64,000 nt of DNA from NCBI GenBank assembly GCA_029959555.1, contig JASCPI010000005.1, positions 1 to 64,000 on the forward strand, in the 5' to 3' direction. The translations under genes and the position numbers were made by a program. The first letter of the stretch is position 1. Every line of letters begins with the position of its first letter. Below are positions 1 to 8,151 of the stretch, in pieces. Under the pieces are notes generated by a model, which saw nothing but the letters and a program-made list of their open reading frames with translations, was not told the DNA's origin and searched no databases. The stretch is from Lysobacteraceae bacterium PS02065 (GTDB lineage Bacteria > Pseudomonadota > Gammaproteobacteria > Xanthomonadales > Rhodanobacteraceae).

Positions 1-2
1 AG

Positions 3-587
3 CGTCTCGGCGATCTTTCGTGGTTCATGCGCTGCCTCAACGAGCCGATCGCGCGACGCGCGAACCGCGAGGACGGCTGCACCGGAAGATTCTGGGAAGG
101 TCGCTACACCTGCCAGGCGCTGCTCGACGAAGCCGCCGTGCTCGCGTGCATGAACTACGTCGACCTCAATCCGATCCGCGCGGGCATCGCGGACGACCTG
201 AGCAGTTCGGCGCACACCGGCATCAAGCGACGCATCGACCACTTCTCGAGCACACTTCCGGATGCCCCGATTACCCCGATCGCAGGCATCACGCCCGGCT
301 TCGCGGTGCTCGCGATCACGACGACGGCCTACCTTGAACTGATCGACTGGACGGGACGCCAGACCCGTCAGGACAAGCGCGGAAGCATTGCGACCGACAC
401 CCCGCTCATCCTCAAGAAACTCGGCTTGTGCGACACGGCTTGGCGAACACAGGTGCTCGGCATCGAGAACCGCTACGCGCGTGCGATCGGATCGGCGCGA
501 AGCTTGGCAGACAAAGCGTCCGCCATGGGTCAACGATGGCTCAAGGGCATCACCACCGCGCGCTGGCTCGGAGGCATTACGGTCTGA
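3..587 (+). CDS. REP-associated tyrosine transposase (RAYT), 5' end outside window
   Basis: The frame is open from the window edge, so the N-terminus is missing and 194 residues remain. The blocks WFMRCLNEPIARRAN, GRFWEGRY and YVDLNPIRAG within the first 60 residues are the C-terminal signature of REP-associated Y1 transposases of the IS200/IS605 type. Known for the family: these enzymes act on single-stranded DNA and recognise short palindromic REP sequences; the HUH metal-binding pair lies further upstream and cannot be seen here. A dense patch of short palindromic repeats starts at 1475, less than 900 bp downstream, which fits a RAYT with related repeats nearby. The visible part carries no stop or frameshift. 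Family assignment is firm; activity cannot be judged from a fragment. Confidence 0.85.
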   Translation, partial: RLGDLSWFMRCLNEPIARRANREDGCTGRFWEGRYTCQALLDEAAVLACMNYVDLNPIRAGIADDLSSSAHTGIKRRIDHFSSTLPDAPITPIAGITPGFAVLAITTTAYLELIDWTGRQTRQDKRGSIATDTPLILKKLGLCDTAWRTQVLGIENRYARAIGSARSLADKASAMGQRWLKGITTARWLGGITV

Positions 588-917
588 GCGCATAAGCCTG
601 GATCGAGTGGTAGACCTTAGACAGTCGTTAGGCGACGCGTGAACATGGTGCGACGCCTTCTCCCTCTCGGCACTCCCGTTCAGAGCGAAAGATGGACGCC
701 GACTTCCGCCATGACGCGCCGTCGTGTCCAGATCATGGGGGTCTCGAAGTAGGTGTCTCGGAGCAGCAGCTCGCGTCAACCAAGTGACGCCTGACGAGTC
801 GTTGCAGCCCACATTGCATCGACGCTTGGTCTCTCAGCCGGTACAGCTTGCCATCCAGCCCAATCGCCGCTACAAGGCGGCTGAACTCTGGCATTCAACC
901 GCATGATGGAGGATTCG
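588..917. other. Non-coding stretch after the RAYT gene
   Basis: No reading frame here has a convincing start, ribosome binding site or protein-like composition. A GTTAGGC heptamer near 630 and a GCGGCTGAACTC string near 870 recall pieces of integron attC sites, but the core sites are in the wrong order and no stem connects them. GC content looks lower than in the right half of the window. Confidence 0.5.
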
Positions 918-1472
918 GTGGACATCAGTCTTGGTGGTGCGATGCTCTCCTTCCGGTTCGATGATGACTTGAATCAGACGGTCTGCCGATTCCGTCTCGA
1001 GGCATGGGAAGGGTTCTCTTCGGAGAACACTCGGGAGGGCTGCGATGGCGCGAATGTCATCCTTGTCCTCGAGTCCGAAAGCGACGAGGCCCATCCGGAA
1101 CTCGGCTCTCGCGAACGTTACGAGAGTGCACTTCTCTGGCTAGTGGAACACCAGGCAGCGGCAAGGGACGTCGTGCTCCGGGGAATCCTCGGTCACATTG
1201 TCATCATGCGTACGGAGTACGGGATCGACGACGAGGAGCTGAACGAGATCGAGTCCGTCGAGCAGCTTCCGGCCAAGGTCGATCTCTCGTTCGTCCGGAT
1301 CTTCCCTCACTGCAAAGCGGGTCTTCCTTACCTGGGGTTCGAGCTGGAGTGTGACTGGGATCCGGAGCACGGCTGCGGTGTGCTGGTATGCGGCACCGAT
1401 GTCGTTGATGCCGGGGCATCCGACTCCGCTCAGTCGATCGGAGCGATCGAAGAGCACGGCGGCGCCGTCTAG
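918..1472 (+). CDS. DUF6985-like protein
   Basis: Predicted soluble protein of 184 residues with no signal peptide or membrane segment. The C-terminal third contains LPYLGFELECDWDPEHGCGV followed by a conserved-looking VDAG block. I recognise this as the hallmark of the DUF6985 family, whose function is unknown; its members are often found beside toxin or immunity genes (known only loosely). The GTG at 918 is preferred because GGAGG lies five bases before it; an in-frame ATG at 903 would add five residues. It is the first of a long run of + strand orphan genes. The downstream end runs directly into a repeat patch, so the 3' flank may be rearranged. Confidence 0.7.
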   Translation: MDISLGGAMLSFRFDDDLNQTVCRFRLEAWEGFSSENTREGCDGANVILVLESESDEAHPELGSRERYESALLWLVEHQAAARDVVLRGILGHIVIMRTEYGIDDEELNEIESVEQLPAKVDLSFVRIFPHCKAGLPYLGFELECDWDPEHGCGVLVCGTDVVDAGASDSAQSIGAIEEHGGAV

Positions 1473-1522
1473 CGGCATCCGAGACAGCATCCGAGGGGAC
1501 AGCATCCGAGACACCCACGAAG

Positions 1523-1602
1523 GCATCCAGGACACCCACCAAGCGGTGGAGTTTGAGGGAACGCTTCCGATGCAACCGCAAATGATGGGAATCCCCGATG
1601 CA
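1523..1602. repeat. 80-bp REP-like element, copy 1
   Basis: First of two 80-bp copies. The left end is GCATCCAGGACACCCA; the right end is TGGGAATCCCCGATGC, where the hairpin partner is weakened compared with copy 2. It differs from copy 2 at about 12 of 80 positions and is separated from it by 11 bp. Confidence 0.8.
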
Positions 1603-1613
1603 GATCCGCAGCA

Positions 1614-1693
1614 GCATCCGGGACACCCATCAAGCAGCGGAATTCGAGAGGACGTTTCCGATGCACCCGCAAATGATGGGTGTCCCCGATGCA
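1614..1693. repeat. 80-bp REP-like element, copy 2
   Basis: Better preserved copy with 16-bp terminal inverted repeats (1614-1629 and 1678-1693) that mismatch at one base. The 48-bp interior resembles that of copy 1 and has no coding potential I can support. Confidence 0.8.
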
Positions 1694-1718
1694 CTCCAGG
1701 TGTCCCCGATGCACTCCA

Positions 1719-1982
1719 ACTTCAACTCGACAAAGTCGGACTTCACCACGATGGAGTCCTCACTGCGGTCGAGCATCGAATCCTTGGCGCTTCGCCGGTG
1801 ACGGCCAAACGCATGCCCAAGCTGTTCTCCTGAGACGGATCCCCTTCATCCGGGACCGCGATCCGATCAGTGGCATACGGGGCGGCCTCCAGCACGCCCG
1901 TCCATCAGCATGCCGAACCTGCCCAGCCCGATGTCGCCGCGCGGAATACCCTATCCTCGCCCCACAACCCAGGAGACATCAC
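1719..1982. other. Non-coding stretch between repeats and next gene
   Basis: Together with the repeats this makes about 510 bp without a gene. Short frames cross it, but none has a ribosome binding site. The leader of the next gene, with AGGAGA about seven bases before its ATG, occupies the last 20 bases. Confidence 0.5.
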
Positions 1983-2513
1983 ATGCTGACCCCGCAGAAG
2001 CTCGTGTTGTTTGCTCTCCTTGCTCTGTCGGCCTGCCTGCAACCCGCGTGGGCCGCACCCAACGATCCCAAGGATGTGGCGGCCATCCGCGAGGTCGTTG
2101 AGGCGTTTCGCACCTCGATCGTCAAGAAGGACAAGAAGACGTTCGTCAAGCTGTTCGTCTCCGACAAGCCCGAGCATGTGACGTGGCAGCTCGTGGACGA
2201 CGATGCTCGGGTCGCTCGACTCAAGAAGATCGTCCCCGAGGCGCGCAGGGTGGTGCGGTGGCCGGAGAACAACTACCTGTCCATGATCGACAGGACGGTG
2301 GCGCCCGATTCGGGGAGCATCGAGGAGGTGTTCCGGAACCTCGCGATCGACACGGACGGCGAGATCGCCTCCGTGAACTTCGACTACGCCTTCATGTTCG
2401 ATGGCAAGGAAGAACACTGGGGCCGCGAGATGTGGCACCTGGTGCGCACCGACGAGGGCTGGAAGATCATCTCGGTGATCTGGTCGCAGCGGGATCCGGT
2501 GTCCAAGCCGTGA
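1983..2513 (+). CDS. Exported NTF2/SnoaL-like protein
   Basis: Protein of 176 residues with a clear signal peptide (about residues 1-24: hydrophobic LVLFALLALSACL then AWA/A). The mature part begins with IREVVEAFRTSIVKKDKKTFVKLF and ends with HLVRTDEGWKIISVIWS; this helical start and beta-sheet end are characteristic of NTF2-like/SnoaL-like cone folds, where a short helix carries the phrase about daily use of a catalytic or binding pocket. No specific catalytic residues can be assigned. The upstream extension of the frame has no start with a ribosome binding site, whereas ATG 1983 has AGGAGA. Periplasmic location is inferred. A lipobox is not evident, because the cysteine in SACL is followed by further hydrophobic residues and a good AxA site. 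Confidence 0.75.
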   Translation: MLTPQKLVLFALLALSACLQPAWAAPNDPKDVAAIREVVEAFRTSIVKKDKKTFVKLFVSDKPEHVTWQLVDDDARVARLKKIVPEARRVVRWPENNYLSMIDRTVAPDSGSIEEVFRNLAIDTDGEIASVNFDYAFMFDGKEEHWGREMWHLVRTDEGWKIISVIWSQRDPVSKP

Positions 2514-2646
2514 GCGGCGACAGGGACAGGCTACTCGGAACGGCGTGGAGGACACCGCGCAAGGGCAAGCTCGGCTACCCGCGATCCAGGCCGACTGCCT
2601 TGTGCCCGACAGGTCTGCGGATTGATCTCACCTCAGGAGTGCGGTG

Positions 2647-3072
2647 ATGGAGATGACCCTGGTTCTCGTCATGGCGCTCTCTGCCGGGACCCCTCCCGTG
2701 GTTTCGCCAGCGTCCATCTGTGTCGACGCGACCGGGAACGAGGCGAAGATGGTCACCTGGCTTCGCGGCGATTACCGTGTGGTCGGTTCACGCGGCGGTC
2801 GACCGTACGTCGGAGAGATCACGATGTCCGGCGCCGAAGATGCGGAGTCGCTGGATCTGACGGGCACGGTCGACGGCTCGCCGCGGAAAGGTTCAGTGCG
2901 TCATGTCCGCTGCGGCCTGGATCACGTACGGCAGTTGGCGGTCACTCTGGCAACGGGAGAAGCCCTGTACTGCGTACCTCACTACGATTACGACAACGCC
3001 AACCGCGCATCGTGTTCGAGTGGGCTCGGTAGTCAGGGCGGTGACCTCGAGTTGTGGGCACAGCGCTTCTAG
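2647..3072 (+). CDS. Exported hypothetical protein, paralogue of 24675-25172
   Basis: Protein of 141 residues with a short hydrophobic N-terminus (MTLVLVMALSAG) that could be a signal peptide. The rest aligns by eye with the protein at 24675: both have a G-Y-V-G start, RPY-x-G, a central cysteine, a second cysteine after the hydrophobic strand, a DN-xx-RASC block and a final GG-LE-W. Shared cysteines suggest a disulfide-bonded periplasmic protein (inference). No named family is recognised. AGGAG at about 2634 serves either GTG 2644 or ATG 2647; the ATG is chosen for spacing. Confidence 0.7.
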   Translation: MEMTLVLVMALSAGTPPVVSPASICVDATGNEAKMVTWLRGDYRVVGSRGGRPYVGEITMSGAEDAESLDLTGTVDGSPRKGSVRHVRCGLDHVRQLAVTLATGEALYCVPHYDYDNANRASCSSGLGSQGGDLELWAQRF

Positions 3073-3321
3073 CAGTGACCGTTCCATCCCGTTGGTGCCG
3101 CGGTTCGATGGCGGTGTCGACCTCGTGCCGATTCCGACGACCACGAAAACTTGCCGGTCGTTCCGTGAACTGGGAGGTGAGTAGCCCGAAGATTGGTCGC
3201 GCTGCCAGATCGAAGAGGCTATCCCGCAACTCCTGCGCTTCTCTTCCCTCAGGTACGCGTGGCGCTTCGCCTTGTTTGAAACCCGACGCTGTCAAAAATT
3301 TTCCGGTGGAGAGATGGAAGA

Positions 3322-3633
3322 GTGGTCTTCTCATTGCAGAAAGACGAAAGGGTCGCCGCAACCGGCACCTACCTGTGGGGGGGCTCCTTCGAGTGCGACC
3401 TCCGCATCGTGTTCAGCCGTGTCCGCTACGGCTCCGGCGACTACTACGACGATCCGGACGTGCGTGAGGATGCCGATGTGGATACGTGGTACGTGCAGTA
3501 CGGCTCGACGACCCAGCGCGGCATCTTCAATGCCGGAGGTGGAGGCTACCCCTCCCTTGCAGAAGCGCGCGCGGCGGCAGAGGCAGCTCCCGGCATCGGT
3601 GCCACGGTACGGTGGAATCCGCATGTGGCTTGA
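3322..3633 (+). CDS. Hypothetical protein
   Basis: Small 103-residue soluble protein starting at GTG, preceded by a GGAGAGA purine run. It is rich in Tyr, Gly and Asp in the middle (SGDYYDDPD) and ends with an alanine-rich helix (LAEARAAAEAAPG). Sequence character is that of a folded beta-alpha protein, not of a shadow frame: codon third positions are GC-rich and no in-frame stop interrupts it. I do not recognise a family. The preceding 249 bases (3073-3321) hold no gene I can support. Confidence 0.5.
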   Translation: MVFSLQKDERVAATGTYLWGGSFECDLRIVFSRVRYGSGDYYDDPDVREDADVDTWYVQYGSTTQRGIFNAGGGGYPSLAEARAAAEAAPGIGATVRWNPHVA

Positions 3634-3864
3634 CCTCGAGTTCCAGCGGACGCTTCACCGCCGTCCTCCCCGATGGCATCACGTGCCGACATCGGGTCCG
3701 CGCAACATGGTGGACGAGAGGGTTCTTGCATGATGCGATTCGTCCCCGGCTTCTTGAACCCTCGCGTCATGTCGAGTGCGGGCTTCCCCGCTCGTCCATA
3801 AAGGAAGGATTACGTGGGGCCTGTCGTTGTGGCGGGCAGCGTGATCCACCGCACGGAGAATCAC

Positions 3865-4215
3865 ATGGCCACGAAACAGCGCTATCTCGTCTCGTTCGAC
3901 GACGGTTCGATGGACCACATCAGCGAGGACGAGCTGCCTTCGGTGAGTGAGGTGTCGCATCAGGTGGTGCGGGAGGCGAAGGCGGCGGGTGTGTGGATCT
4001 TCGGCGGCGGCCTCCTGCGCCAGCAGGCGACGCATGTCGCGACGGACGGTGCGGTCACCGCCGGGCCCGCACCGGAGACGAAGGCCGTGGTCGGCGGGTT
4101 CTCGATCCTCGAGGTGTCGTCGCGCGACGAGGCGCATGCCTGGGCGGCGAGGATCGCGGCCGCGTGCCGCTGCACGCAGGAAGTTCGCGAGATCATGTTC
4201 GATCCGGAGTCGTGA
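3865..4215 (+). CDS. YCII-related domain protein
   Basis: Protein of 116 residues. It starts with RYLVSFDDGSMDHISEDELP, continues with a helix ending VREAKAAGVWIFGGGL, and has VVGGFSILEVSSRDEAHAWA near the C-terminus. This is the dimeric ferredoxin-like YCII/DGPF fold; family members are small cytosolic proteins, some with hydrolase or dehalogenase-like roles, most without known function. GGAG six bases upstream supports ATG 3865. An upstream GTG at 3814 has a stronger purine run (AAGGAAGG) and would add 17 residues that do not look conserved, so it is the less likely start. Confidence 0.8.
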   Translation: MATKQRYLVSFDDGSMDHISEDELPSVSEVSHQVVREAKAAGVWIFGGGLLRQQATHVATDGAVTAGPAPETKAVVGGFSILEVSSRDEAHAWAARIAAACRCTQEVREIMFDPES

Positions 4216-4336
4216 AGGATGTGTCGGTCTTCGCGCACTCGTCTTGATCGATCACGATGCCCGACCTCCGGATGGCTTGCCTGAGCATGCCTTCGAGCCG
4301 ATGCTGCTCGGCCGGTCAGCCCGCATGAGATCTCGC

Positions 4337-4930
4337 ATGGACCCCGTACTCGTGAAGGCGTTGCTCGAACCCTTCGGAGCGCTGCGCCCGCAGGCTGCAA
4401 CCGAATGGAAAGGCGCCGATCCGCTGCCCGAGGCCGTCGCGACGTTCTATCGTGAGGTCGGGCCGTGGGGCGAGACGCACCACGAGAACGTCGGGCCGGT
4501 CGGTTGCACGTTGACGGTAGGCGGCAATCCCGTACGCATTCCGCCCCTCCACAAGCTCGAGCGTCTGCAGGCGGGCTACGCCTGGTCGAAGGATCCGCTC
4601 GACAGACTGCAGGGTTGGGACGACGACTGGCTCGTCATCGCCGAGCAAGGCGGCGATCCTTTCATTCTCGAGAAGTCGACCGGGGCCATCCTCTTCGCCT
4701 TCCACGGTGCCGGCTCGTGGACGCCGAGGGTCTTCGCCAGGGACCTGATGACGGCGATCGGATCGCTCGCCACGGTCGCGGCAGCCTATCTCGCCTTGGA
4801 CGACACCGATTTCATCGACGACGAGCCGACCGCGTCCGCGGTCGCGAAGATCAGGGATCGCCTGATGGCCTTCGTCGGGGATCGGGAGCGGGTCGAGACG
4901 ATGCTCTCGGCGTGGGACTACCTGACATGA
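4337..4930 (+). CDS. SMI1/KNR4 (SUKH) family protein
   Basis: Protein of 197 residues. The N-terminus resembles SUKH proteins: LPEAVATFYREVG, then WDDDWLVIAEQGGDPFILEKSTGAILFAFHG, in which the W-DDWL, GGDPF and G-I-F strand motifs are the recognisable core. Known for the fold: many bacterial SUKH members neutralise secreted nuclease or deaminase toxins, and others have unknown roles. The C-terminal third is a helical extension typical of the longer subgroup. No toxin gene is visible in the window. An in-frame ATG at 4325 is an alternative start. The noncoding interval 4216-4336 shows nothing else. Confidence 0.75.
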   Translation: MDPVLVKALLEPFGALRPQAATEWKGADPLPEAVATFYREVGPWGETHHENVGPVGCTLTVGGNPVRIPPLHKLERLQAGYAWSKDPLDRLQGWDDDWLVIAEQGGDPFILEKSTGAILFAFHGAGSWTPRVFARDLMTAIGSLATVAAAYLALDDTDFIDDEPTASAVAKIRDRLMAFVGDRERVETMLSAWDYLT

Positions 4931-5225
4931 CAGCGTCCTTCGACGCGTCGGCGATGGGGTGGGTCGCGACGAGCGCGGGTTCCGGATTCGGCGCCATGAC
5001 ATGTCCGCCATCGAGTCAGGTCGTTGTCGGCTGCGGCGATGGGTTTTACGTTTCCATACCGGTATGGCGCGTGCCCTGTGCCGCTGATGGGCGTAACGTC
5101 GTGTGCGGGTGCCGACTCCGTCCCGTCATCGGTTCCAACACGGGCGGGCGCGCACCGATGGCCCCGATGTCCGGTTGAACCCTTCACTTCGCAGCTTCCA
5201 GACCCGGCTCAACGAGGCACCTTTC

Positions 5226-5582
5226 ATGTCGATCACCTGCCTCTCCTGCCACCATGGCATGTCGCAACTGCGCGTGGCGCTGCAATGGCCGACGTACATC
5301 ATCTGCAAGCGCTGTCATGCCAGGCATGCCTACGCGTTCGGTCACCTCATCGGCGCGGCCTTCATGGCCGTCATGCTGCCTGCCTGTCTGGTGCCGCTGT
5401 TCGTATCCGGCCACTTCGCCACGGAGACGAGAGGCATCCACTCGTCCGGCTCGCTGCAGACGATCGTCCATTTCGGCACGTTGACCGCCATCCTGGTGGG
5501 ATTCGGCCTGCTGCAAGGCGCGCTGTTGCGTCGTTTCGGAACGCTTCGCCTCGTGCGAACGCAGGCATCGGACGGATCGTGA
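5226..5582 (+). CDS. Zinc-ribbon inner-membrane protein
   Basis: Protein of 118 residues. It begins with two Cys-x-x-Cys knuckles (CLSC at residues 5-8, CKRC near 30), which together look like a zinc ribbon, followed by two hydrophobic segments (about residues 42-62 and 82-105). Predicted topology places the ribbon in the cytoplasm. No family name is recognised, and function is unknown. Similar ribbon-plus-two-membrane-helix proteins occur at 12642 and 26333 in the same array, although with the ribbon in different positions. Start chosen at the first ATG of the conserved part. The 295 bases before it (4931-5225) show no supported gene. Confidence 0.65.
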   Translation: MSITCLSCHHGMSQLRVALQWPTYIICKRCHARHAYAFGHLIGAAFMAVMLPACLVPLFVSGHFATETRGIHSSGSLQTIVHFGTLTAILVGFGLLQGALLRRFGTLRLVRTQASDGS

Positions 5583-5843
5583 CGACGCGTTGTTCGAGCA
5601 CATGTCGCAGCTGCGGTGCGACGAGGACGACTTCACGCTCGCTCGCCGGACATTCCGCTGCGGCGGCTGCAGGCATCGCAGCCAGGCGGCTCGGTACCGG
5701 GCGTCGGGCGCCGCATCCAGGCCGCATGATGGGTTCGATCCTGCGCTGCCTCGCGACGCCACGCGTCACGATGCACGCACGTCGATACGCTGCGTCGGAC
5801 GTGACCGCTCCATGGACGAGATGAAGTCGAAGAGGCTCCAGCC

Positions 5844-6302
5844 ATGAGCAGACGTGATGCAGGCTCGCCAGTCATCACGATGCGCATCATCGTCATCGAT
5901 CCGCCGCCCGGCGTCCGGTTCGCCGTGCAGCGCGGCAAGGACGGGTTGCTCGGACCGCTGACCGGCGAGGGCGATGTCATCGCGTTCGAATTCCCGCTCC
6001 GTCTCGGCGCACCGCTGCCGGACGGCTCGCCGAACATGCTCGGCGAGTTCGCACAGGGCACGCCCACGGATCGCTTCGTCTACCTCAACTCCGGCACGCT
6101 CGCGGGCCAGCCCGGCACGCAGTGGACGCGTCGCGCCAAGCTCAAGATCGCCTCGATTCCGCGCGACGTGGTCGAACAGGCCTTGTCCGCCAGCGGCATC
6201 ATCGAGGCCCGCGTGCAGGGCACGATGCGCGACGGCGGTCCGATCTGCGCCTCGGTGAAGCCAGAGGCGGTGGCGTGGCGGTTCGTGCGGGGCGAGGGCT
6301 GA
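5844..6302 (+). CDS. DUF5990 family protein
   Basis: Protein of 152 residues with MRIIVIDPPPGVRFAVQRGK near the start and FAQGTPTDRFVYLNSGTLAGQ in the middle. The P-P-P-G, QG-P-DRF-Y and AGQ motifs are those I associate with DUF5990, a soluble beta-rich family with no known function. A second possible start is ATG 5880, directly before the conserved part; neither has a strong ribosome binding site. It stands alone: the 261 bases before it and 205 bases after it contain only weak frames. Confidence 0.75.
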   Translation: MSRRDAGSPVITMRIIVIDPPPGVRFAVQRGKDGLLGPLTGEGDVIAFEFPLRLGAPLPDGSPNMLGEFAQGTPTDRFVYLNSGTLAGQPGTQWTRRAKLKIASIPRDVVEQALSASGIIEARVQGTMRDGGPICASVKPEAVAWRFVRGEG

Positions 6303-6507
6303 TCCGTTCGCGACGTGGTGACGGGAGAATGGATGAACCACGCGTGCCGGAACTGCGTGATGGATGAGCTGTCCCACGTGACGAATGCGCCTCACATGGT
6401 CGCGTGGATGCTCGACGCCTTCGAAAGGACGAGCGGAACATGTGTGGCGATCTGTGCAGGCCGTTGCAGCATGTGCCTGCGGGCTCGCGCCATGAAGGGA
6501 AATCGGC

Positions 6508-6990
6508 ATGCTGATGCAACCACAGCTGGTAGATGGCGACCTGCTCGATCAGGACACCGACGTCATCGTCAATGCCTGGAACAGGAACATCATTCCGTGG
6601 TGGCTCCTTGTACCCCAAGGCGTTTCGGGCGCGATCAAGCGCCGGGCGGGCTATCGGCCCTTCGTCGAGGTGGGACGGGCAGGACCGATACCGCTCGGAG
6701 AAGCCGTCGTCACGTCCGCCGGGAAGCTACCGTACAAGGCCATCATCCATGTCGCAGGCATCGACATGCTGTGGCGGGCGTCAGCGGCTTCCATCCAGGG
6801 ATCCGTCCACTCCGCGATGGCGCGCGTGTCCGAGCATGGCTTCTCGTCGGTGGCCTTCCCGATCATCGGTGCAGGCTCCGGCGGCTTCGATCAGGATGCG
6901 GCGCTCGAATGGATGCTCGCCGCGTTCCGGGAGATCTCGACATCGGCACGCGTCGTGGTGGTTCGGTACGGGCGGCGTGTCGGAGCGTGA
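6508..6990 (+). CDS. Macro domain protein
   Basis: A single macro domain of 160 residues. Visible signatures are GDLLDQDTDVIVNAWN near residue 10, GVSGAIKRRAG around 40, GEAVVTSAGKLP, HVAGID, and FPIIGAGSGGF near 118. Macro domains bind ADP-ribose and related nucleotides; several remove ADP-ribose from proteins, DNA or tRNA ends, or detoxify such marks (known). The second asparagine-type catalytic position of the MacroD class cannot be judged by eye, because NAWN replaces the usual NAAN. GAAGGGA lies seven bases before the ATG. In this setting an antitoxin or defence role is conceivable, which is inference. Confidence 0.85.
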   Translation: MLMQPQLVDGDLLDQDTDVIVNAWNRNIIPWWLLVPQGVSGAIKRRAGYRPFVEVGRAGPIPLGEAVVTSAGKLPYKAIIHVAGIDMLWRASAASIQGSVHSAMARVSEHGFSSVAFPIIGAGSGGFDQDAALEWMLAAFREISTSARVVVVRYGRRVGA

Positions 6991-7073
6991 GGGAGATTCG
7001 ACCCGATGCAGGCTTTGTGGTCCGACCAACGGCCAGCCCCAACATCGGCAACCGAACCATTTCGAGGGCAGTC

Positions 7074-7463
7074 ATGAAGCCACCAAGGCCTTCCCCCGGA
7101 TTCCACGTCGTCATGCACGCCCATTCCCACCTGCCCGCGATCGCCGCTTCCCTGGCGAGCGCAGCGGGCGTCTCGCTCGCGCACGATACCCATTTCGATG
7201 CCTTCAACTGGACGCTGGGTTGGTGGGAGGGCACGACCCATCACGTGATCGATCTGCAGCCTTACCCCGATGGCCGGCTCGAAGTTCGGAAGCTCGCGAC
7301 ACGTTATCCATGGCCGGGGCGCCTTCTTGAGTGGAGCCACGCATTCATTCCGATGTTTCCCTACCTGGGCCGTGGGGATTCCCGACGTCTGGGTGATCTG
7401 CTCCCGCCGTACACGCATGCGCAGGTGCTCGCCCTCGTCGCAAAGGAATTGCCTGCTCGCTGA
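7074..7463 (+). CDS. Hypothetical protein
   Basis: Protein of 129 residues starting at ATG 7074 with AGGG nearby. It is rich in His and Trp (HVVMHAHSHLP; WTLGWWEGTTHH) and shows no signal peptide despite the moderate hydrophobicity of ALPAIAASLASA. No family is recognised. It follows the macro-domain gene after 83 bp on the same strand and may be cotranscribed. The same frame stays open back to 6315 through the macro gene, but that part is its shadow. Confidence 0.55.
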   Translation: MKPPRPSPGFHVVMHAHSHLPAIAASLASAAGVSLAHDTHFDAFNWTLGWWEGTTHHVIDLQPYPDGRLEVRKLATRYPWPGRLLEWSHAFIPMFPYLGRGDSRRLGDLLPPYTHAQVLALVAKELPAR

Positions 7464-7623
7464 CCGTCCAGAATGCGTCGCCTGCGGTGGGACGACGGCG
7501 ACATCTCTTGAGGACAAGTTGGGCGAAGATTTCGCCATCCGGCCCGCTCGCACCGAAGCGACCCATCCGTTAGCGTGGGGTCGAGAGACGAGACACGACC
7601 TGAGTAGCATGAAAAGGACCGAC

Positions 7624-7986
7624 ATGACGCCGTTCCGAGCCCCGCTTCTCGCCATTGCGATCGTTCTGGTCGTTGTCGGAACGACCATGCTGGCGTGGTC
7701 ATGCCATCTGGTCGTGAATGCGCCCTTGACGCACCGCATGGCGCACGATGGCATGGTGACCATCGCGCGACTCGCGCCATCCACGACGGAAGGACGCCGC
7801 ATTCTCGGTATGGTGCGCCAGTACGAGTGGCTGCATGATCGCCACGGCGAAACGGCGTTCATCGTGTTCGTGGCATCGCTACTGGTGCTCTTCACTTCCG
7901 CAGGCACGGCGACGATTGCACTCCATATCAATCGCGCCGGTCGTCATGCGCCCAAGACCGGGTCCTCGCGCGTCATCCTGTCGTGA
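7624..7986 (+). CDS. Small two-helix membrane protein
   Basis: Protein of 120 residues with two membrane segments (about residues 9-31, LLAIAIVLVVVGTTMLAW, and 80-102, FIVFVASLLVLFTSAG). The loop between them is about 45 residues and likely periplasmic. AAGGA sits at good distance from ATG 7624; ATG 7609 is an alternative. No family is recognised. Confidence 0.6.
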   Translation: MTPFRAPLLAIAIVLVVVGTTMLAWSCHLVVNAPLTHRMAHDGMVTIARLAPSTTEGRRILGMVRQYEWLHDRHGETAFIVFVASLLVLFTSAGTATIALHINRAGRHAPKTGSSRVILS

Positions 7987-8151
7987 AGCAGGCTACACGT
8001 GTCGATCGCCGCGTTCGACGAACAGGTCGCACCTCGCCGGAACATCGATCGCCATACTTCCATTCGAGGCCGGATACCGGATTTCCGTAGAGATGCCGCG
8101 TGCATCCACGAGGAAGACCTGCCGAGCCGACCCACCTCAGGCCTCGACGAC

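Larger units (their letters stand above)
1475..1718. repeat. REP-like repeat cluster
   Basis: Starts with three staggered copies of GCATCCGAG, continues with two 80-bp copies of one element (1523-1602 and 1614-1693, about 85 percent identical), and ends with a 20-bp unit GGTGTCCCCGATGCACTCCA repeated back to back (1679-1698, 1699-1718). GCATCCGGGACACCCA at the left of the second element and TGGGTGTCCCCGATGC at its right are reverse complements apart from one base, so each element can form a hairpin. The patch lies close to the RAYT gene at 3-587. Confidence 0.85.

Noticed and set aside
600-905. Integron attC-like pieces (GTTAGGC near 630, GCGGCTGAACTC near 870, ATTCAAC near 893)
   Set aside because: The core sites are in the wrong order in both orientations, the arms do not pair, and no similar site recurs between the following genes. 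No integron integrase is visible.
1475-1718. Repeat cluster as a CRISPR array
   Set aside because: Only two full units, adjacent with an 11-bp gap and not identical; there are no regular unique spacers and no cas genes.
4927-5178. 83-codon frame starting with an ATGA overlap after the SMI1/KNR4 gene
   Set aside because: The overlap is suggestive, but composition is irregular and there is no upstream Shine-Dalgarno sequence or recognisable pattern.
5590-5847. 85-codon frame from TTG with a C-x-x-C-like motif
   Set aside because: Weak start, arginine-rich second half and overlap with the leader of the DUF5990 gene.
6315-7073. Upstream extension of the gene at 7074 through the macro-domain gene
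   Set aside because: This part is the out-of-frame shadow of the macro domain; the real start at 7074 has its own purine run.
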